Below, piece by piece: positions 52,188-61,293 of a stretch of 64,000 nt of DNA. Both the position numbers and the translations under genes were made by a program. The DNA lies in NCBI RefSeq assembly GCF_001969815.1, contig NZ_MRBK01000004.1:124001-188000 (forward strand), written 5' to 3'. Source of the stretch: Bacillus swezeyi. Lineage in GTDB: Bacteria; Bacillota; Bacilli; Bacillales; Bacillaceae. Numbering within the stretch: position 1 is the stretch's first letter; the number at the start of each line of letters is the position of its first letter. Under the pieces are notes generated by a model. It was not told the DNA's origin and did no database searches. It was given only the letters and a program-made list of their open reading frames with translations.

Positions 52188-53138
52188 TTGTTTGATTTTC
52201 ACACACACTTCATCCCAAACGATGTCCTGCTGTGGCTTAAGGACAATGAAAAGTCAGTGCACGCGGTCCGGGAAAAAAGATCACCCGATCGGGCCGAATT
52301 TTTGACCGTTAATCACAAATGGGGGTTTGAATTAAAAGACTCGTTTTTTAAAGAAGAATTATATTTGAAAGAGCAAAGAAAAGCTGGAATCTCCCATTCA
52401 CTGGCGTCACCCGTCCCCCAGCTTTTCCTTTACGACCTTGCCGAAGAAATGACCGATGAATTGGCTTTTGTTTATAACAAAGCGCTCTCCATTTGGACAG
52501 AAAAACACAGCAATCGTCTATCAGGGCTCGGGACCATTCCGCTCAACAGTCCTTCGAAAGCTTGCGAGCGTTTAAGTGAAGCCATGGACTTAGGATTAAA
52601 AGGGGCGATCATCGGCCCCGGCGCATCTGATAAGCTGCTCTCAAATGAAGTATTCACGCCATTTTGGGAGGAAGCCGACAGGCGAAAAGCGATTATATTT
52701 ATCCACCCGCTCCTATCCGAAGATCCGCGGCTGCGCCGCAAAATGATGCCCAATTTGATCGGTGTCCCGTGGGAAACGACCGTCTGTGCAGCTGATTTAT
52801 TACTAAGCGGCGTGACAGACTGGTTTCCGAATGTAAAAATTCTTTTGGCCCATGGAGGAGGCTATCTTCCATATCAGATCGGCAGACTGAACAAAGGGTA
52901 TGAAAAATGGGCCGATGTTTCCGCTTCTATCGCGGCTGCACCGGACGAATATCTGCGAAGGTTTTGGTATGACAGTGTGTTATGGCATGAAGAGAGTACG
53001 GCCTATTTGAAAAACCTTGTCGGAGAAGAAAGGATCGTACCGGGTTCTGATTATCCTTTTGATCTTTGCGAGTGGCCGCCCGCAGACGTCGGGCATAAAG
53101 GGGCTGAAGCTTTGCTAAGTGTGAAAATTGAAGCATGA
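52188..53138 (+). CDS. ACMSD-type amidohydrolase decarboxylase (PraH-like)
   Basis: A 316-residue metal-dependent decarboxylase of the amidohydrolase superfamily (relatives: 2-amino-3-carboxymuconate-6-semialdehyde decarboxylase). Metal ligands: HTH at residues 5-7, His in IIFIHPLLSE and Asp in GSDYPFD; LLAHGGGYLPYQIGR is the family's catalytic His region. It would remove the 5-carboxyl group from 5-carboxy-2-hydroxymuconate-6-semialdehyde. TTG start at 52188, 8 bp after GGAGGG. Cotranscribed with the IclR gene (21 bp gap). Confidence 0.8.
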   Translation: MFDFHTHFIPNDVLLWLKDNEKSVHAVREKRSPDRAEFLTVNHKWGFELKDSFFKEELYLKEQRKAGISHSLASPVPQLFLYDLAEEMTDELAFVYNKALSIWTEKHSNRLSGLGTIPLNSPSKACERLSEAMDLGLKGAIIGPGASDKLLSNEVFTPFWEEADRRKAIIFIHPLLSEDPRLRRKMMPNLIGVPWETTVCAADLLLSGVTDWFPNVKILLAHGGGYLPYQIGRLNKGYEKWADVSASIAAAPDEYLRRFWYDSVLWHEESTAYLKNLVGEERIVPGSDYPFDLCEWPPADVGHKGAEALLSVKIEA

Positions 53139-53171
53139 AGAAGGTGAACCTTAAGATAAGGTTCACCTTCT
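53139..53171. terminator. Perfect 14-bp hairpin between praH-like gene and pta
   Basis: GAAGGTGAACCTTA and its complement with a 3-nt loop, between two convergent genes. There is no long T-run on either side, so release may be less efficient, but the stem is very strong. Confidence 0.7.
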
Positions 53172-53177
53172 CTAGTA

Positions 53178-54149
53178 TTACAGCGCTTGGGCTGCCGTAA
53201 TAAGGGCAAGATTATATACATCCTCAGCATTGCATCCTCTGGACAGATCGTTTACAGGCATGTTGAGCCCTTGCAGGATCGGTCCGACCGCTTCAAAATT
53301 GCCGAGGCGCTGTGCGATTTTGTAGCCGATGTTCCCCGCTTCAAGGCTTGGGAAAACAAACACGTTTGCATCACCTTTAATCACGGAATCCGGCGCTTTT
53401 TTCTCAGCAACAGACGGAACAAATGCTGCATCAAACTGGAATTCGCCGTCAAGTGTAAGCTCAGGCGCTTTTTCATTGGCGATTGCAACCGCATCGGCTA
53501 CTTTTTCGGTTTCATCTGATTTTGCTGAGCCTTTTGTTGAAAAGCTGAGCATCGCCACGCGAGGCTCGATATCGAACATTTTGGCCGTGTTGGCGCTTTC
53601 GATCGCGATTTCTGCCAGATCCAGGCTGTCAGGTGCAATGTTGATCGCGCAGTCGGCAAATACGTACTGCTCATCGCCGCGAGCCATAATGAAGACGCCG
53701 GATGTTTTCTTAACGCCTTCTTTTGTTTTAATAATTTGCAGCGCCGGGCGAACCGTATCTGCTGTTGAATGAGCCGCACCGCTGACAAGGCCGTCGGCAA
53801 GGCCTTTATAAACAAGCATCGTTCCAAAATAGTTTTCATCTAAAAGAATTTGGCGGGCCTGTTCTTCTGTCGCTTTTCCTTTACGGCGTTCAACGAAAGC
53901 CTGAACAAGGTCTTCCATTCCTTCATATGTACGAGGATCATATATATCAACACCATCGAGTGTTAAGTTCAATCCTTTTGCTTTTGCCGTAATTTCCTCC
54001 TCGTTTCCTACGAGAATCGGCTTTAACACCTTATTTCCGGCCAGATTGTTTACCGCTGTCAGAATGCGTTCATCCAAGCCTTCCGGAAATACGATTTTAA
54101 CTCCTCTACCTGTTACTTTTTCCTGCACTGTTGAAAATAAGTCTGCCAC
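53178..54149 (-). CDS. pta: Phosphate acetyltransferase
   Basis: Converts acetyl-CoA to acetyl phosphate for overflow acetate production. 323 residues of the short PTA_PTB family: VKIVFPEGLDERI, GAAHSTADTVRPALQIIKT, and DCAINIAPDSLDLAEIA near the active site. It starts with GTG at 54149, 9 bp after GGAGGG. A cre site and SigA promoter are visible upstream, as expected from CcpA activation of pta. Confidence 0.95.
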   Translation of the reverse strand: MADLFSTVQEKVTGRGVKIVFPEGLDERILTAVNNLAGNKVLKPILVGNEEEITAKAKGLNLTLDGVDIYDPRTYEGMEDLVQAFVERRKGKATEEQARQILLDENYFGTMLVYKGLADGLVSGAAHSTADTVRPALQIIKTKEGVKKTSGVFIMARGDEQYVFADCAINIAPDSLDLAEIAIESANTAKMFDIEPRVAMLSFSTKGSAKSDETEKVADAVAIANEKAPELTLDGEFQFDAAFVPSVAEKKAPDSVIKGDANVFVFPSLEAGNIGYKIAQRLGNFEAVGPILQGLNMPVNDLSRGCNAEDVYNLALITAAQAL

Positions 54150-54193
54150 TACTATATACCCTCCTTGAAGTGTTGCAAAAAACTTCTCTACTT

Positions 54194-54250
54194 AGCATAC
54201 TCTATTGAGATATAAATTCAATCCTTCAGCCTTAATTATAACGCTTACAT
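54194..54250 (-). promoter_or_regulatory. pta promoter with upstream CcpA (cre) site
   Basis: Minus strand TTGAAT (54216-54221), 16-bp spacer, TATGCT (54194-54199). Upstream, 54236-54250 reads ATGTAAGCGTTATAA, one mismatch from WTGNAANCGNWNNCW, centred about 56 bp before the expected start. B. subtilis pta has an activating cre at nearly the same distance. Confidence 0.7.
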
Positions 54251-54287
54251 GTTAAAAACGCTTTTTTTAAATTAATTTAAGCGGCAA

Positions 54288-54639
54288 TTATTTCACTTGG
54301 TCAATCGAAATATCGCGCCGATAGTTGGCGGAATGCAGGATTTCATTTAGTCGTTCATTCAGCTTCTTGCCTGAGGCTGTGTTCATGTTTAGTATGTAAC
54401 AGCCTTCCCCGCTTATACGGTGAGCTTCAATGATCGTTTCATGTTCGGCAGAAAACGCGAGTGATCATTCGTTTTCATAAAAACTGTGATAAAACCCAAA
54501 CAATTTTGCTCCACTTTCCTGATTCGGCTTCCAACCGCCTGACCCGTTTAATGAATGATTCCCCTATTTCTTTCCACTTTATCTTCGAATGTCTTTTCAA
54601 CAAAGAAAGGATTGCCAAATCTGTTTGATCAGCCTCCAT
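54288..54639 (-). pseudogene. Decayed Lrp/AsnC-family regulator
   Basis: The minus strand reads MEADQTDLAILSLLKRHSKI and WKEIGES, the start of an Lrp helix-turn-helix, then loses the recognition helix by deletion and resumes as RVRRLEAESG. After a frameshift, another frame gives EHETIIEAHRISGEGCYIL and NMNTASGKKLNERLNEIL, ending SIDQVK and TAA, which is the Lrp effector (RAM) domain. The order is right but the gene is broken in at least two places. Confidence 0.75.
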
Positions 54640-54985
54640 TTTGCGGTATCTTTCAGGTGGTTCAGACAATCAAAGAGGAGCAGCTGATCAAAAAGCATGT
54701 TCCAAACATTTTTATAGAAACAGGCCTCATGGAATATCTTTAGCATGAACAGATCACACACCTTGTCATCTGCGGTATGATGACTCACATGTGCATTGAT
54801 GCAAAAACGCTTGCTGTGAAAGGCTTTGGTTATGAGTGCACGATTATTGCGGACTGTGCAACGGCCATTCTGTACCTGCCGAGCATGTGCATCCCGCGTT
54901 TTTGAGCGCATTGGACTCGACATATGCGTCTGTCCTTTCCTGTGAAGAATATCTTGCGATGATTGATTGTTCAGGACTTTGAAAC
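54640..54985 (+). pseudogene. Decayed isochorismatase-family cysteine hydrolase
   Basis: The plus strand reads IKEEQLIKKHVPN, then after a stop ITHLVICGMMTHMCIDAKTL with the family's catalytic Cys in THMC, then GYECTIIADCATA. After a frameshift it gives HPAFLSALDSTYASVLS and CEEYLAMI, the usual C-terminus. The N-terminal half is missing. Divergent from the Lrp remnant, so both probably belonged to one regulator-target pair. Confidence 0.75.
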
Positions 54986-55050
54986 AGATGAAAAAGGATA
55001 AACTATGATATGATGAAATCAATTACATAAGAATTGGGAGTGAATGCAAA

Positions 55051-55815
55051 ATGAGCGAACAGCAAAAAACGAACGAAGCCGCACAAACGCTTGACGGCTG
55101 GTATGCCCTTCATGATTTCCGGACGATGGACTGGTCTGCCTGGAAGATGCTTTCCAGCGACGAACGACAGATCATCATCAGCGAATTTACCGGACTCCTT
55201 GAAAAATGGGGCGCCGCAGAAAAAGACTGGAACGGAAGCCACACATTGTACAGCATCGTTGGCCAAAAAGCGGATTTCATGCTGATGATTTTGCGTCCGA
55301 CAATGGAGGAATTAAACCAAATCGAACTTGAATTTAATAAATCAAAACTGGCAGAATACACGATCCCCGCTTATTCTTACGTATCTGTCGTCGAGCTCAG
55401 CAACTATATGGGAAGCGGAGACGGAGACCCTTATGAAAATCCGCAAGTGCGTGCGCGCCTTTATCCAGAGCTTCCTAACGCCAAATACATCTGCTTCTAT
55501 CCGATGGATAAAAGAAGAGCGGGCAATGACAACTGGTACATGCTGTCGATGGAAGAGCGAAGGAATTTGATGCGCAGCCACGGCATGATCGGCCGCGGAT
55601 ATGCGGGCAAAGTCAAACAGATCATTACGGGCTCCATCGGGTTTGACGACTATGAATGGGGCGTAACGCTGTTTTCCGATGATGTCCTTCAATTCAAAAA
55701 GCTTGTCTATGAAATGCGCTTCGATGAAGTCAGTGCACGATACGGTGAATTCGGCTCTTTCTTTGTCGGCAACCGCCTTTCAACTGAACAGCTGCCAGCA
55801 TTTTTATATGTCTAA
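55051..55815 (+). CDS. hemQ: Coproheme decarboxylase HemQ (YwfI)
   Basis: Last enzyme of the coproporphyrin-dependent haem pathway; converts coproheme to haem b with peroxide. 254 residues of the chlorite dismutase family. H177 in RSHGMIGR is the likely proximal ligand, Y150 in CFYPMDKRR the likely catalytic tyrosine, and [18 protein letters not shown] a conserved strand. It follows pta in B. subtilis too. GGGAG before the ATG. Confidence 0.94.
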   Translation: MSEQQKTNEAAQTLDGWYALHDFRTMDWSAWKMLSSDERQIIISEFTGLLEKWGAAEKDWNGSHTLYSIVGQKADFMLMILRPTMEELNQIELEFNKSKLAEYTIPAYSYVSVVELSNYMGSGDGDPYENPQVRARLYPELPNAKYICFYPMDKRRAGNDNWYMLSMEERRNLMRSHGMIGRGYAGKVKQIITGSIGFDDYEWGVTLFSDDVLQFKKLVYEMRFDEVSARYGEFGSFFVGNRLSTEQLPAFLYV

Positions 55816-55817
55816 AT

Positions 55818-55857
55818 GTAAAAAGCTCCAAAGACATCGTCTTTGGAGCTTTTTTGT
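55818..55857. terminator. Bidirectional terminator between hemQ and secreted protein gene
   Basis: A 15-bp stem AAAAGCTCCAAAGAC with its complement, 3-nt loop and T-runs on both strands. Confidence 0.92.
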
Positions 55858-56400
55858 TTATTGACAATGACACGGCTGTGTAGGCGGAGTCGCTCTTTTT
55901 TGCACCTCAATGGAGGATTCAGCATAGAAAGTCGACCCAAGACCCAGCACTCTGTTTTCCGCTCTGAATGTATACTTTCCGGCAGCGGGAAGTGTTTTAT
56001 TGGCCAGTACAAGCTTGAACTCCGCGATGCCCAATAAATCAATCGTAAGCGGCAGTCTGACCGTTTTTCCGTTGTTTAAGATTTGCCCGGTTCTCAGCGC
56101 CCTTCCATTAACCGTGTCTTTCGTTGTTGCAGAAAAGCCTGAAGGCAGTGTAAATTCAACCGTTCCCAGCGCTAAAATCGAATTTGGACGATAAGTTAGC
56201 TCAATATCAGAAAATGACCACTCCTGCTTGCTCTCGCCAGTTATGATCGAATATAAAGAGGCGCTCGCAGCCGGGCGGTTGACCGATTCAGTTTTTAAAG
56301 CTTGGGCATTGGCTTGAAACGATGGCAGAAAAATCGATGCCACGATCACAAGACTGAACGTCAAGATCGATAGTTTAGAACGAAACATACATTTCAACAC
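55858..56400 (-). CDS. Uncharacterised secreted protein
   Basis: A 180-residue protein with a clear signal peptide (basic start, hydrophobic LTFSLVIVASIFL, likely cut after ANA near residue 32). The rest is strand-rich (VEFTLPSGFSATTKDTVNG, VRLPLTIDLLGIAEFKLVL, GKYTFRAENRVLGLGS) like an immunoglobulin or pilin-type beta-sandwich. It ends PPTQPCHCQ with two cysteines and no sortase motif. Not recognised. Likely TTG start after AGGGGG. Not at this locus in B. subtilis 168. Confidence 0.7.
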   Translation of the reverse strand: MLKCMFRSKLSILTFSLVIVASIFLPSFQANAQALKTESVNRPAASASLYSIITGESKQEWSFSDIELTYRPNSILALGTVEFTLPSGFSATTKDTVNGRALRTGQILNNGKTVRLPLTIDLLGIAEFKLVLANKTLPAAGKYTFRAENRVLGLGSTFYAESSIEVQKRATPPTQPCHCQ

Positions 56401-56704
56401 AGTAATTCCCCCTGATCATCATATTTTAGAATTGAAACAGCACCTGAAGCGGACAAAAAAGACGAAAAGAACAGCCCGCTCCTTCCACAAACACTGCACT
56501 TTGGTTGTTTCTATTAAAAACTATCATTTTTTAAATAGATAGTAAATGTTTTCCATGGCATATTTTTAAAATAAATCCAAAATAATAAAATTTAACTATG
56601 CGCTGTTCCTCGTGATTTCTTCCGATTTTCTCCACAAAAGGGCTAATGCCCTACTTACACGTTTTTCAATGAAATTCGCCGAATCAAAGCGTTCGTTTTT
56701 TATA
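56401..56704. other. Intergenic region between secreted protein gene and potassium transporter
   Basis: About 300 bp, AT-rich at the left. It carries promoters for the secreted protein gene (minus) that I could not place. I looked for a c-di-AMP (ydaO) riboswitch ahead of the transporter and did not find its conserved blocks. Confidence 0.45.
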
Positions 56705-56733
56705 TTGACAACCAGGCAAAGGAGCAGTACATT
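56705..56733 (+). promoter_or_regulatory. Candidate SigA promoter of the potassium transporter gene
   Basis: TTGACA, 17-bp spacer, TACATT; start would be near 56740, about 120 bp ahead of the ATG. The -35 is perfect, the -10 is 4 of 6. Confidence 0.5.
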
Positions 56734-56858
56734 ATTGACATTATTTAAAACATCAGGATCTGACGGCTTTTTAGCGAAATGGATTGGATTCTCGCGTTCT
56801 TCAGCCGTCTATTGCTGTTCATGATTTTGAAAGGATATGCGGAGAAAGGATAAAAAAA

Positions 56859-58205
56859 ATGCCTAAATTGGTTTCTACAAATCTTGCAAAAGGTAAAATG
56901 ATCAATATCAGTCCGCCGCAGACACTGGCGCTCAGTTTTTTAATTATCATTGCAGTCGGCGCGTTTTTATTGAAGCTGCCAATCGCCTCAACAACCTATG
57001 TCTCCTGGATTGATGCTCTGTTTACGGCTACTTCGGCAACCACTGTAACAGGCTTGGTCGTCGTAGACACCGGGACAGATTATACGGTTTTCGGGCAAAC
57101 CGTCATCATGTGCCTGATTCAAATTGGCGGATTGGGCTTAATGACGTTTGCCGTTCTAGTCGTCATGATGATCGGCAAAAAAATTGGCCTCCAGCAGAGA
57201 ATTCTCGTTCAGGAAGCTTTTAACCAGACTTCTTTGGGAGGGCTTGTCCGTTTAGTTAAGCATTTGTTTATTTTTACGATCATTATTGAGTTTGTCGCTT
57301 TTCTTATTCTTTCGATTAGATGGGTTCCTGAATACGGCTTGCAAAGAGGATTGTTTCATAGTTTGTTTAACACGATTTCAGCCTTCAATAACGCGGGCTT
57401 TTCCCTGTGGTCGGACAGCCTGTCGCAATATGTAGGTGATCCGATCGTCAACCTTGTCATTACAGGTCTTTTTATTACCGGAGGAATCGGGTTTACCGTA
57501 CTTTTAGATTTATGGACAAAACGAAACTTTAGAAAACTGTCGCTCCATTCAAAATTAATGATCGTCGGAACATTGATTATCAACACAGTATCCGCACTGA
57601 CGATTTTTATTTTAGAGTACTCCAATCCGGGCACCTTGGGGGGGCTGTCCTTGGCAGATAAAATATGGGGCGCCTATTTTCAGGGTGTCACGCCAAGAAC
57701 AGCCGGCTTCAACACTCTGGATATTGCACATCTGACGACCCCGTCCCTCCTGCTGATCATCGTTCTGATGTTTATCGGTGCGGGAAGCGCATCAACGGGA
57801 AGCGGAATCAAGCTGACAACGTTTATTGTGATGATTTTAGCAACGATCACCTTTCTAAGGGGGAAAAGCGAGACGGTCGTGTTTAAACGGGCCATCAAAA
57901 TGAAAACCATATTGAGAGCACTGGCCATTATCGTCATCAGTTTTTTATTCGTGCTTTTCACATTATTCGTTTTAACAATAACAGAGAATGCGCCATTTCT
58001 GGAAATCGTCTTTGAGGTCGTTTCCGCCTTTGGTACAGTCGGACTGTCGATGGGGCTGACGCCTGAGTTAACAACTGTGGGCAAAGCTGTCATCATGATG
58101 ATGATGTTCATCGGCCGGGTCGGTCCGCTGACCATGGCATTTACTTTAGCCAAGCCAAAGAAAGCGCCGATCCGCCATCCCGAGGATGAAGTCATTACAG
58201 GTTAA
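56859..58205 (+). CDS. Potassium uptake channel subunit, KtrB/KtrD type
   Basis: A 448-residue TrkH/KtrB-family membrane protein with four M1-P-M2 repeats. Selectivity filter turns are TATSATTVTGLV, AFNNAGFSL, TPRTAGFNT and AFGTVGLSMG, each with the key glycine. The KtrB-type gating loop GAGSASTGSGIKLTT is present. It imports K+ (often with Na+) when joined by a KtrA/KtrC regulator, which is not encoded nearby. ATG at 56859, AAAGGA upstream. Confidence 0.88.
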   Translation: MPKLVSTNLAKGKMINISPPQTLALSFLIIIAVGAFLLKLPIASTTYVSWIDALFTATSATTVTGLVVVDTGTDYTVFGQTVIMCLIQIGGLGLMTFAVLVVMMIGKKIGLQQRILVQEAFNQTSLGGLVRLVKHLFIFTIIIEFVAFLILSIRWVPEYGLQRGLFHSLFNTISAFNNAGFSLWSDSLSQYVGDPIVNLVITGLFITGGIGFTVLLDLWTKRNFRKLSLHSKLMIVGTLIINTVSALTIFILEYSNPGTLGGLSLADKIWGAYFQGVTPRTAGFNTLDIAHLTTPSLLLIIVLMFIGAGSASTGSGIKLTTFIVMILATITFLRGKSETVVFKRAIKMKTILRALAIIVISFLFVLFTLFVLTITENAPFLEIVFEVVSAFGTVGLSMGLTPELTTVGKAVIMMMMFIGRVGPLTMAFTLAKPKKAPIRHPEDEVITG

Positions 58206-58214
58206 AATGGATGA

Positions 58215-58251
58215 AATACCGCTCTGATATAGAGCGGTATTTTTGTTTTTT
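58215..58251 (+). terminator. Terminator after the potassium transporter gene
   Basis: ATACCGCTCT / AGAGCGGTAT 10-bp stem followed by TTTTTGTTTTTT. Confidence 0.9.
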
Positions 58252-58271
58252 CTCCCTCAGATGATGAGTCG

Positions 58272-58300
58272 TCATATTCCATTCCCCCGCCTCATACTGT
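58272..58300 (+). promoter_or_regulatory. SigE-type promoter of gerQ
   Basis: TCATATT, 14-bp spacer, CATACTGT: full match to the SigE -35 (KMATATT) and 6 of 8 to CATACAHT-type -10. The leader to gerQ would be about 120 nt. gerQ is a mother-cell gene. Confidence 0.6.
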
Positions 58301-58427
58301 TAAAGGGATGAGAATTGTTGATCTATCATCCTAACATCAGACCCCCAACCGTGTTTATAGCAGACTGTCTTAAACATGTACCCGTTGGAAGGTATGATTT
58401 TGACTCAATGAAATGAGGAGGAACGAA

Positions 58428-58955
58428 ATGAAACCTAAAAAAAATCAATTTCAGCCGCTCCAAGAGCTTGAAATGCCGGATTTCCGGCAGCAAATGGGCG
58501 CCAACCCTTATCCGCAGATGGGAGGGCACATGTATCAGCAGCAAGCACAGCCGTACACACAAATGGGCGGTCAGCAAACCTATCAGCAGCCCGCCGTACA
58601 GCTGAGTCAGCCGCAGCCGGCAGGAGTCCAGGTTCCGACAATGCCTACAGGCCAGCCGACTGCTCCAAGTGTTCCCGGCATGCTGCCGCTTGAGCAATCG
58701 TATATTGAAAATATTTTGCGCCTCAACCGAGGGAAAGTTGCAACGGTATATATGACATTTGAAAACAACCCGGAATGGAATGCAAAAGTCTTTCGGGGAG
58801 AAATTGAAGCCGCCGGCCGCGACCATATCATTTTAAGCGACAGGAAAACGGGGACCCGCTATTTGCTTCTGATGGTCTATCTTGACTACATTACGTTTGA
58901 TGAACCGATTACTTACGATTACCCATATTCAATGGCCTCATATACACCAAGATAA
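58428..58955 (+). CDS. gerQ: Spore coat protein GerQ (YwdL)
   Basis: Inner coat protein needed to place the lytic enzyme CwlJ and cross-linked by transglutaminase Tgl. 175 residues: lysines near the N-terminus (KPKKN) are the known cross-linking zone, followed by a Gln/Pro/Met-rich low-complexity half (about 10-85), and a folded C-terminal half (LPLEQSYIENILRLNRGKVATVYM to YLDYITFDEPITYDY). ATG at 58428 after GAGGAGGAAC. Confidence 0.93.
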   Translation: MKPKKNQFQPLQELEMPDFRQQMGANPYPQMGGHMYQQQAQPYTQMGGQQTYQQPAVQLSQPQPAGVQVPTMPTGQPTAPSVPGMLPLEQSYIENILRLNRGKVATVYMTFENNPEWNAKVFRGEIEAAGRDHIILSDRKTGTRYLLLMVYLDYITFDEPITYDYPYSMASYTPR

Positions 58956-58992
58956 AAGGTTCGGTTTATGATAAAACCGAACCCTTTTTTTG
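58953..58992. terminator. Bidirectional terminator between gerQ and ABC permease gene
   Basis: GGTTCGGTTT / AAACCGAACC 10-bp stem with A-run before and T7 after. Confidence 0.9.
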
Positions 58993-59007
58993 TTTTTCCA
59001 GCGAACA

Positions 59008-60153
59008 TTAAGCAAAGTTTCTCACATCATTATTGCGTTGAAATTTGTAAATGACGATTAAGAAAAAGCAAGCCGCAAAGGCAAACAATACCATGATATT
59101 CAAATATAAGCTTGGAAGATGCTGGCCTTCCTGCAATTTCGCAAATGTTTCCAGAACCCATTTTTGCGGAAAGAAATCGGCGATTCGCTGTACAAATGAC
59201 GGCATGATCTCAATCGGCCAAAAACAGCCGGAAAGCATAATCGTCGGCATGAAGATTAAATTCCGCAAAGCTCCGGCGGACTTGGAACTGCTCGCAAAGA
59301 CGACCGTGATTAACGCCAGTCCGACGGCGCTTAACGCAAATATCAGCAAAATTGCCGCCATTTCCCAAAATGGAATACCCGTTTCAATATAAAAAACATA
59401 TTTCATCATCACTAGTGTAAAAAAGATTTGGAATGTGATCACAAGCATACTCACCGCTATATTTGACAAGACGTACTGCTTTGCCGTAATCGGTGTAGTC
59501 AACAGCCTGAAATAAGTTCTGTTCTCTTTTTCTTTCACTAGCAGTTCAGTCAAACTTCCTGCTGAAAAGAGCATGGCCATCAGGAGAAAACCAACCGTTC
59601 GATCCGTCATGCTTTTGTTTTTCTCCGAATCTTCAAGCTTGTGGGATGTCAACGATACTTTGGAGTTCTGGTAGTTTGTATACATGTTCTTAAACTGCTG
59701 TTGATCTCCTTGAGCAGTTTTGCCGATTGCAGCGATATTGTCAATATAATGATATAAAAACGACTTCACAAACCCTGTGATTTCAGCGCCTTTGATAGAT
59801 GCAATCCCGATATGATCAGGCTTTCCGTCAATCACGCTTTGAGTAAATCCTTTATCAAATGTAATGACACAATCAAGCTCTCCCGAGGCAATTTGACTTT
59901 TCGCTTTAGAAGCATTGACCTTGCTCACATTAACATGATCCAGCCCCTTCAAAAAAGCAGCCGTGTCTGCGGTGAGCTGACTGCCGTCATAATCGACTAT
60001 TCCGACCGTCACATTTGTCTTTTCACCGACGTCGTTCATCAAGAGCGATATAAAAATGCCAATTAGCGGAAGAAACAGAAACAAGATGATATTGATCTTT
60101 TTTTTAAAAGTTACATTCAATGTATTTTTCACTAACCAAAGCATTTCCTTCAT
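59008..60153 (-). CDS. ABC-2 type permease (LnrN-like)
   Basis: A 381-residue exporter permease: one N-terminal helix (residues 20-37), a large extracytoplasmic domain to about 195, then five helices of the ABC-2 core (LMAMLFSAGSLTELLVKEKE, FALSAVGLALITVVFAS, PTIMLSGCFWPIEIMP). Start at 60153 overlaps the stop of the preceding permease by one base (TAATG). Last gene of a transporter operon resembling B. subtilis lnrLMN (yfiLMN), which exports linearmycins. Substrate here not proven. Confidence 0.82.
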   Translation of the reverse strand: MKEMLWLVKNTLNVTFKKKINIILFLFLPLIGIFISLLMNDVGEKTNVTVGIVDYDGSQLTADTAAFLKGLDHVNVSKVNASKAKSQIASGELDCVITFDKGFTQSVIDGKPDHIGIASIKGAEITGFVKSFLYHYIDNIAAIGKTAQGDQQQFKNMYTNYQNSKVSLTSHKLEDSEKNKSMTDRTVGFLLMAMLFSAGSLTELLVKEKENRTYFRLLTTPITAKQYVLSNIAVSMLVITFQIFFTLVMMKYVFYIETGIPFWEMAAILLIFALSAVGLALITVVFASSSKSAGALRNLIFMPTIMLSGCFWPIEIMPSFVQRIADFFPQKWVLETFAKLQEGQHLPSLYLNIMVLFAFAACFFLIVIYKFQRNNDVRNFA

Positions 60154-61277
60154 TAAAGCCCTTCCCTTCTTCGTAATGAGACAACGACGATCAGCAGGAA
60201 CAATACAGATAAACCCATGTTCAGAGAGATCGCGGGCCATCCCGCCGCTAAATCATTTGTATATATGATTTTTATAATGGCTTCGTTCGTCCATGTGAGA
60301 GGAGAAAGATCTTTGATGAAAGCAAAAACAGCTGCCGCATCATCAATAGGAAAATAAGCGCCCCCAACAAAAGCAACGAGCGGAATCAACACATTAATAA
60401 CTGCAACTGCCGCTTCTCCCGTTTTCGTCAAATAGCTGACCCCGAGTCCAAGGCTGACGGCAAACAGCACGACGCTGAACAGCACGGCCAGCACAAGGCC
60501 GAAGTGCTCTCCCCAGTTTGCTTTAAACAAAAATTTGCTGACGGCAACGACAATCAAAATACAAATCAGATTTACCGCAAGCCCGCCAATCAGCTTTCCA
60601 GCAAAAATCTCAGCCTTATGAACAGGGGCTGCGATCAGCCGGTCAGCCGTTTTTCCGAGTCGTTCCCCGCGGATTAAGTAACTGGCGTGTAAAGCCCCGT
60701 AAAGCGCGATCAGCGTGGTCATCGTAACCGCGTAATAGTCCATAGAGCCGGGGTGTTTGTCTGAGTTGAGTGAAGTCTCTTTGATATAATCGTCATGGGA
60801 ACTGTTTGCAAACGCCTCGCCTGCTTGTTTAGGGCTCACTTTGATGATCTCCGCCACGGCGTTGTACCGATTCGCAAACGCAGTCAGCATTCCTTGAATC
60901 ATGCTGTTTTTAACACTGTTTTTCTCCATTTGGTAGAGCATGATTCCGCTGCTGCCGGCGATTTCAAGGTAAGCATCGTAATGACCTTGCTCGACTTCTT
61001 GTTTTCCGTCCATACCGCTTAACACTTTTTCGAAATGAACACCGGATGTTTTCGCTCCCTTTGTGAATGCTTTAAAACCTTGTGAAAATTCCCCATCCGA
61101 TTGATCTTTATATAAAACATGGATATCACCGACAGAAACTTCATCATCGAAGACGTTCGTCAGTGCGGTTCCCAAAATCATAATCAGCACGATTGGAAAC
61201 GCCAGCATCAATAGGAGCGTTCTTCTGTCCCGAAATGCCGATACGATTTCTTTTTTAGCAATGATGATTATATTCAA
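60153..61277 (-). CDS. ABC-2 type permease (LnrM-like)
   Basis: A 374-residue permease of the same shape as its neighbour: first helix at 21-40, extracytoplasmic domain to about 180, five C-terminal helices with IRGERLGKTADRLIAAPVHK before the second and GGAYFPIDDAAAVFAF in the last loop. TTG start at 61277, 9 bp after GGAG. It lies 16 bp after the ATPase gene and forms a heterodimer with the next permease by inference. Confidence 0.82.
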   Translation of the reverse strand: MNIIIIAKKEIVSAFRDRRTLLLMLAFPIVLIMILGTALTNVFDDEVSVGDIHVLYKDQSDGEFSQGFKAFTKGAKTSGVHFEKVLSGMDGKQEVEQGHYDAYLEIAGSSGIMLYQMEKNSVKNSMIQGMLTAFANRYNAVAEIIKVSPKQAGEAFANSSHDDYIKETSLNSDKHPGSMDYYAVTMTTLIALYGALHASYLIRGERLGKTADRLIAAPVHKAEIFAGKLIGGLAVNLICILIVVAVSKFLFKANWGEHFGLVLAVLFSVVLFAVSLGLGVSYLTKTGEAAVAVINVLIPLVAFVGGAYFPIDDAAAVFAFIKDLSPLTWTNEAIIKIIYTNDLAAGWPAISLNMGLSVLFLLIVVVSLRRREGL

Positions 61278-61293
61278 GCCATGAATCTCCTTT

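Noticed and set aside
54597..55022. 141-codon open frame on the minus strand before hemQ
   Set aside because: It is antisense to the hydrolase remnant, whose family blocks are plain on the plus strand.
56401..56858. c-di-AMP (ydaO-type) riboswitch before the potassium transporter
   Set aside because: Expected by analogy with ktrAB, but its conserved sequence blocks and a leader terminator were not found.
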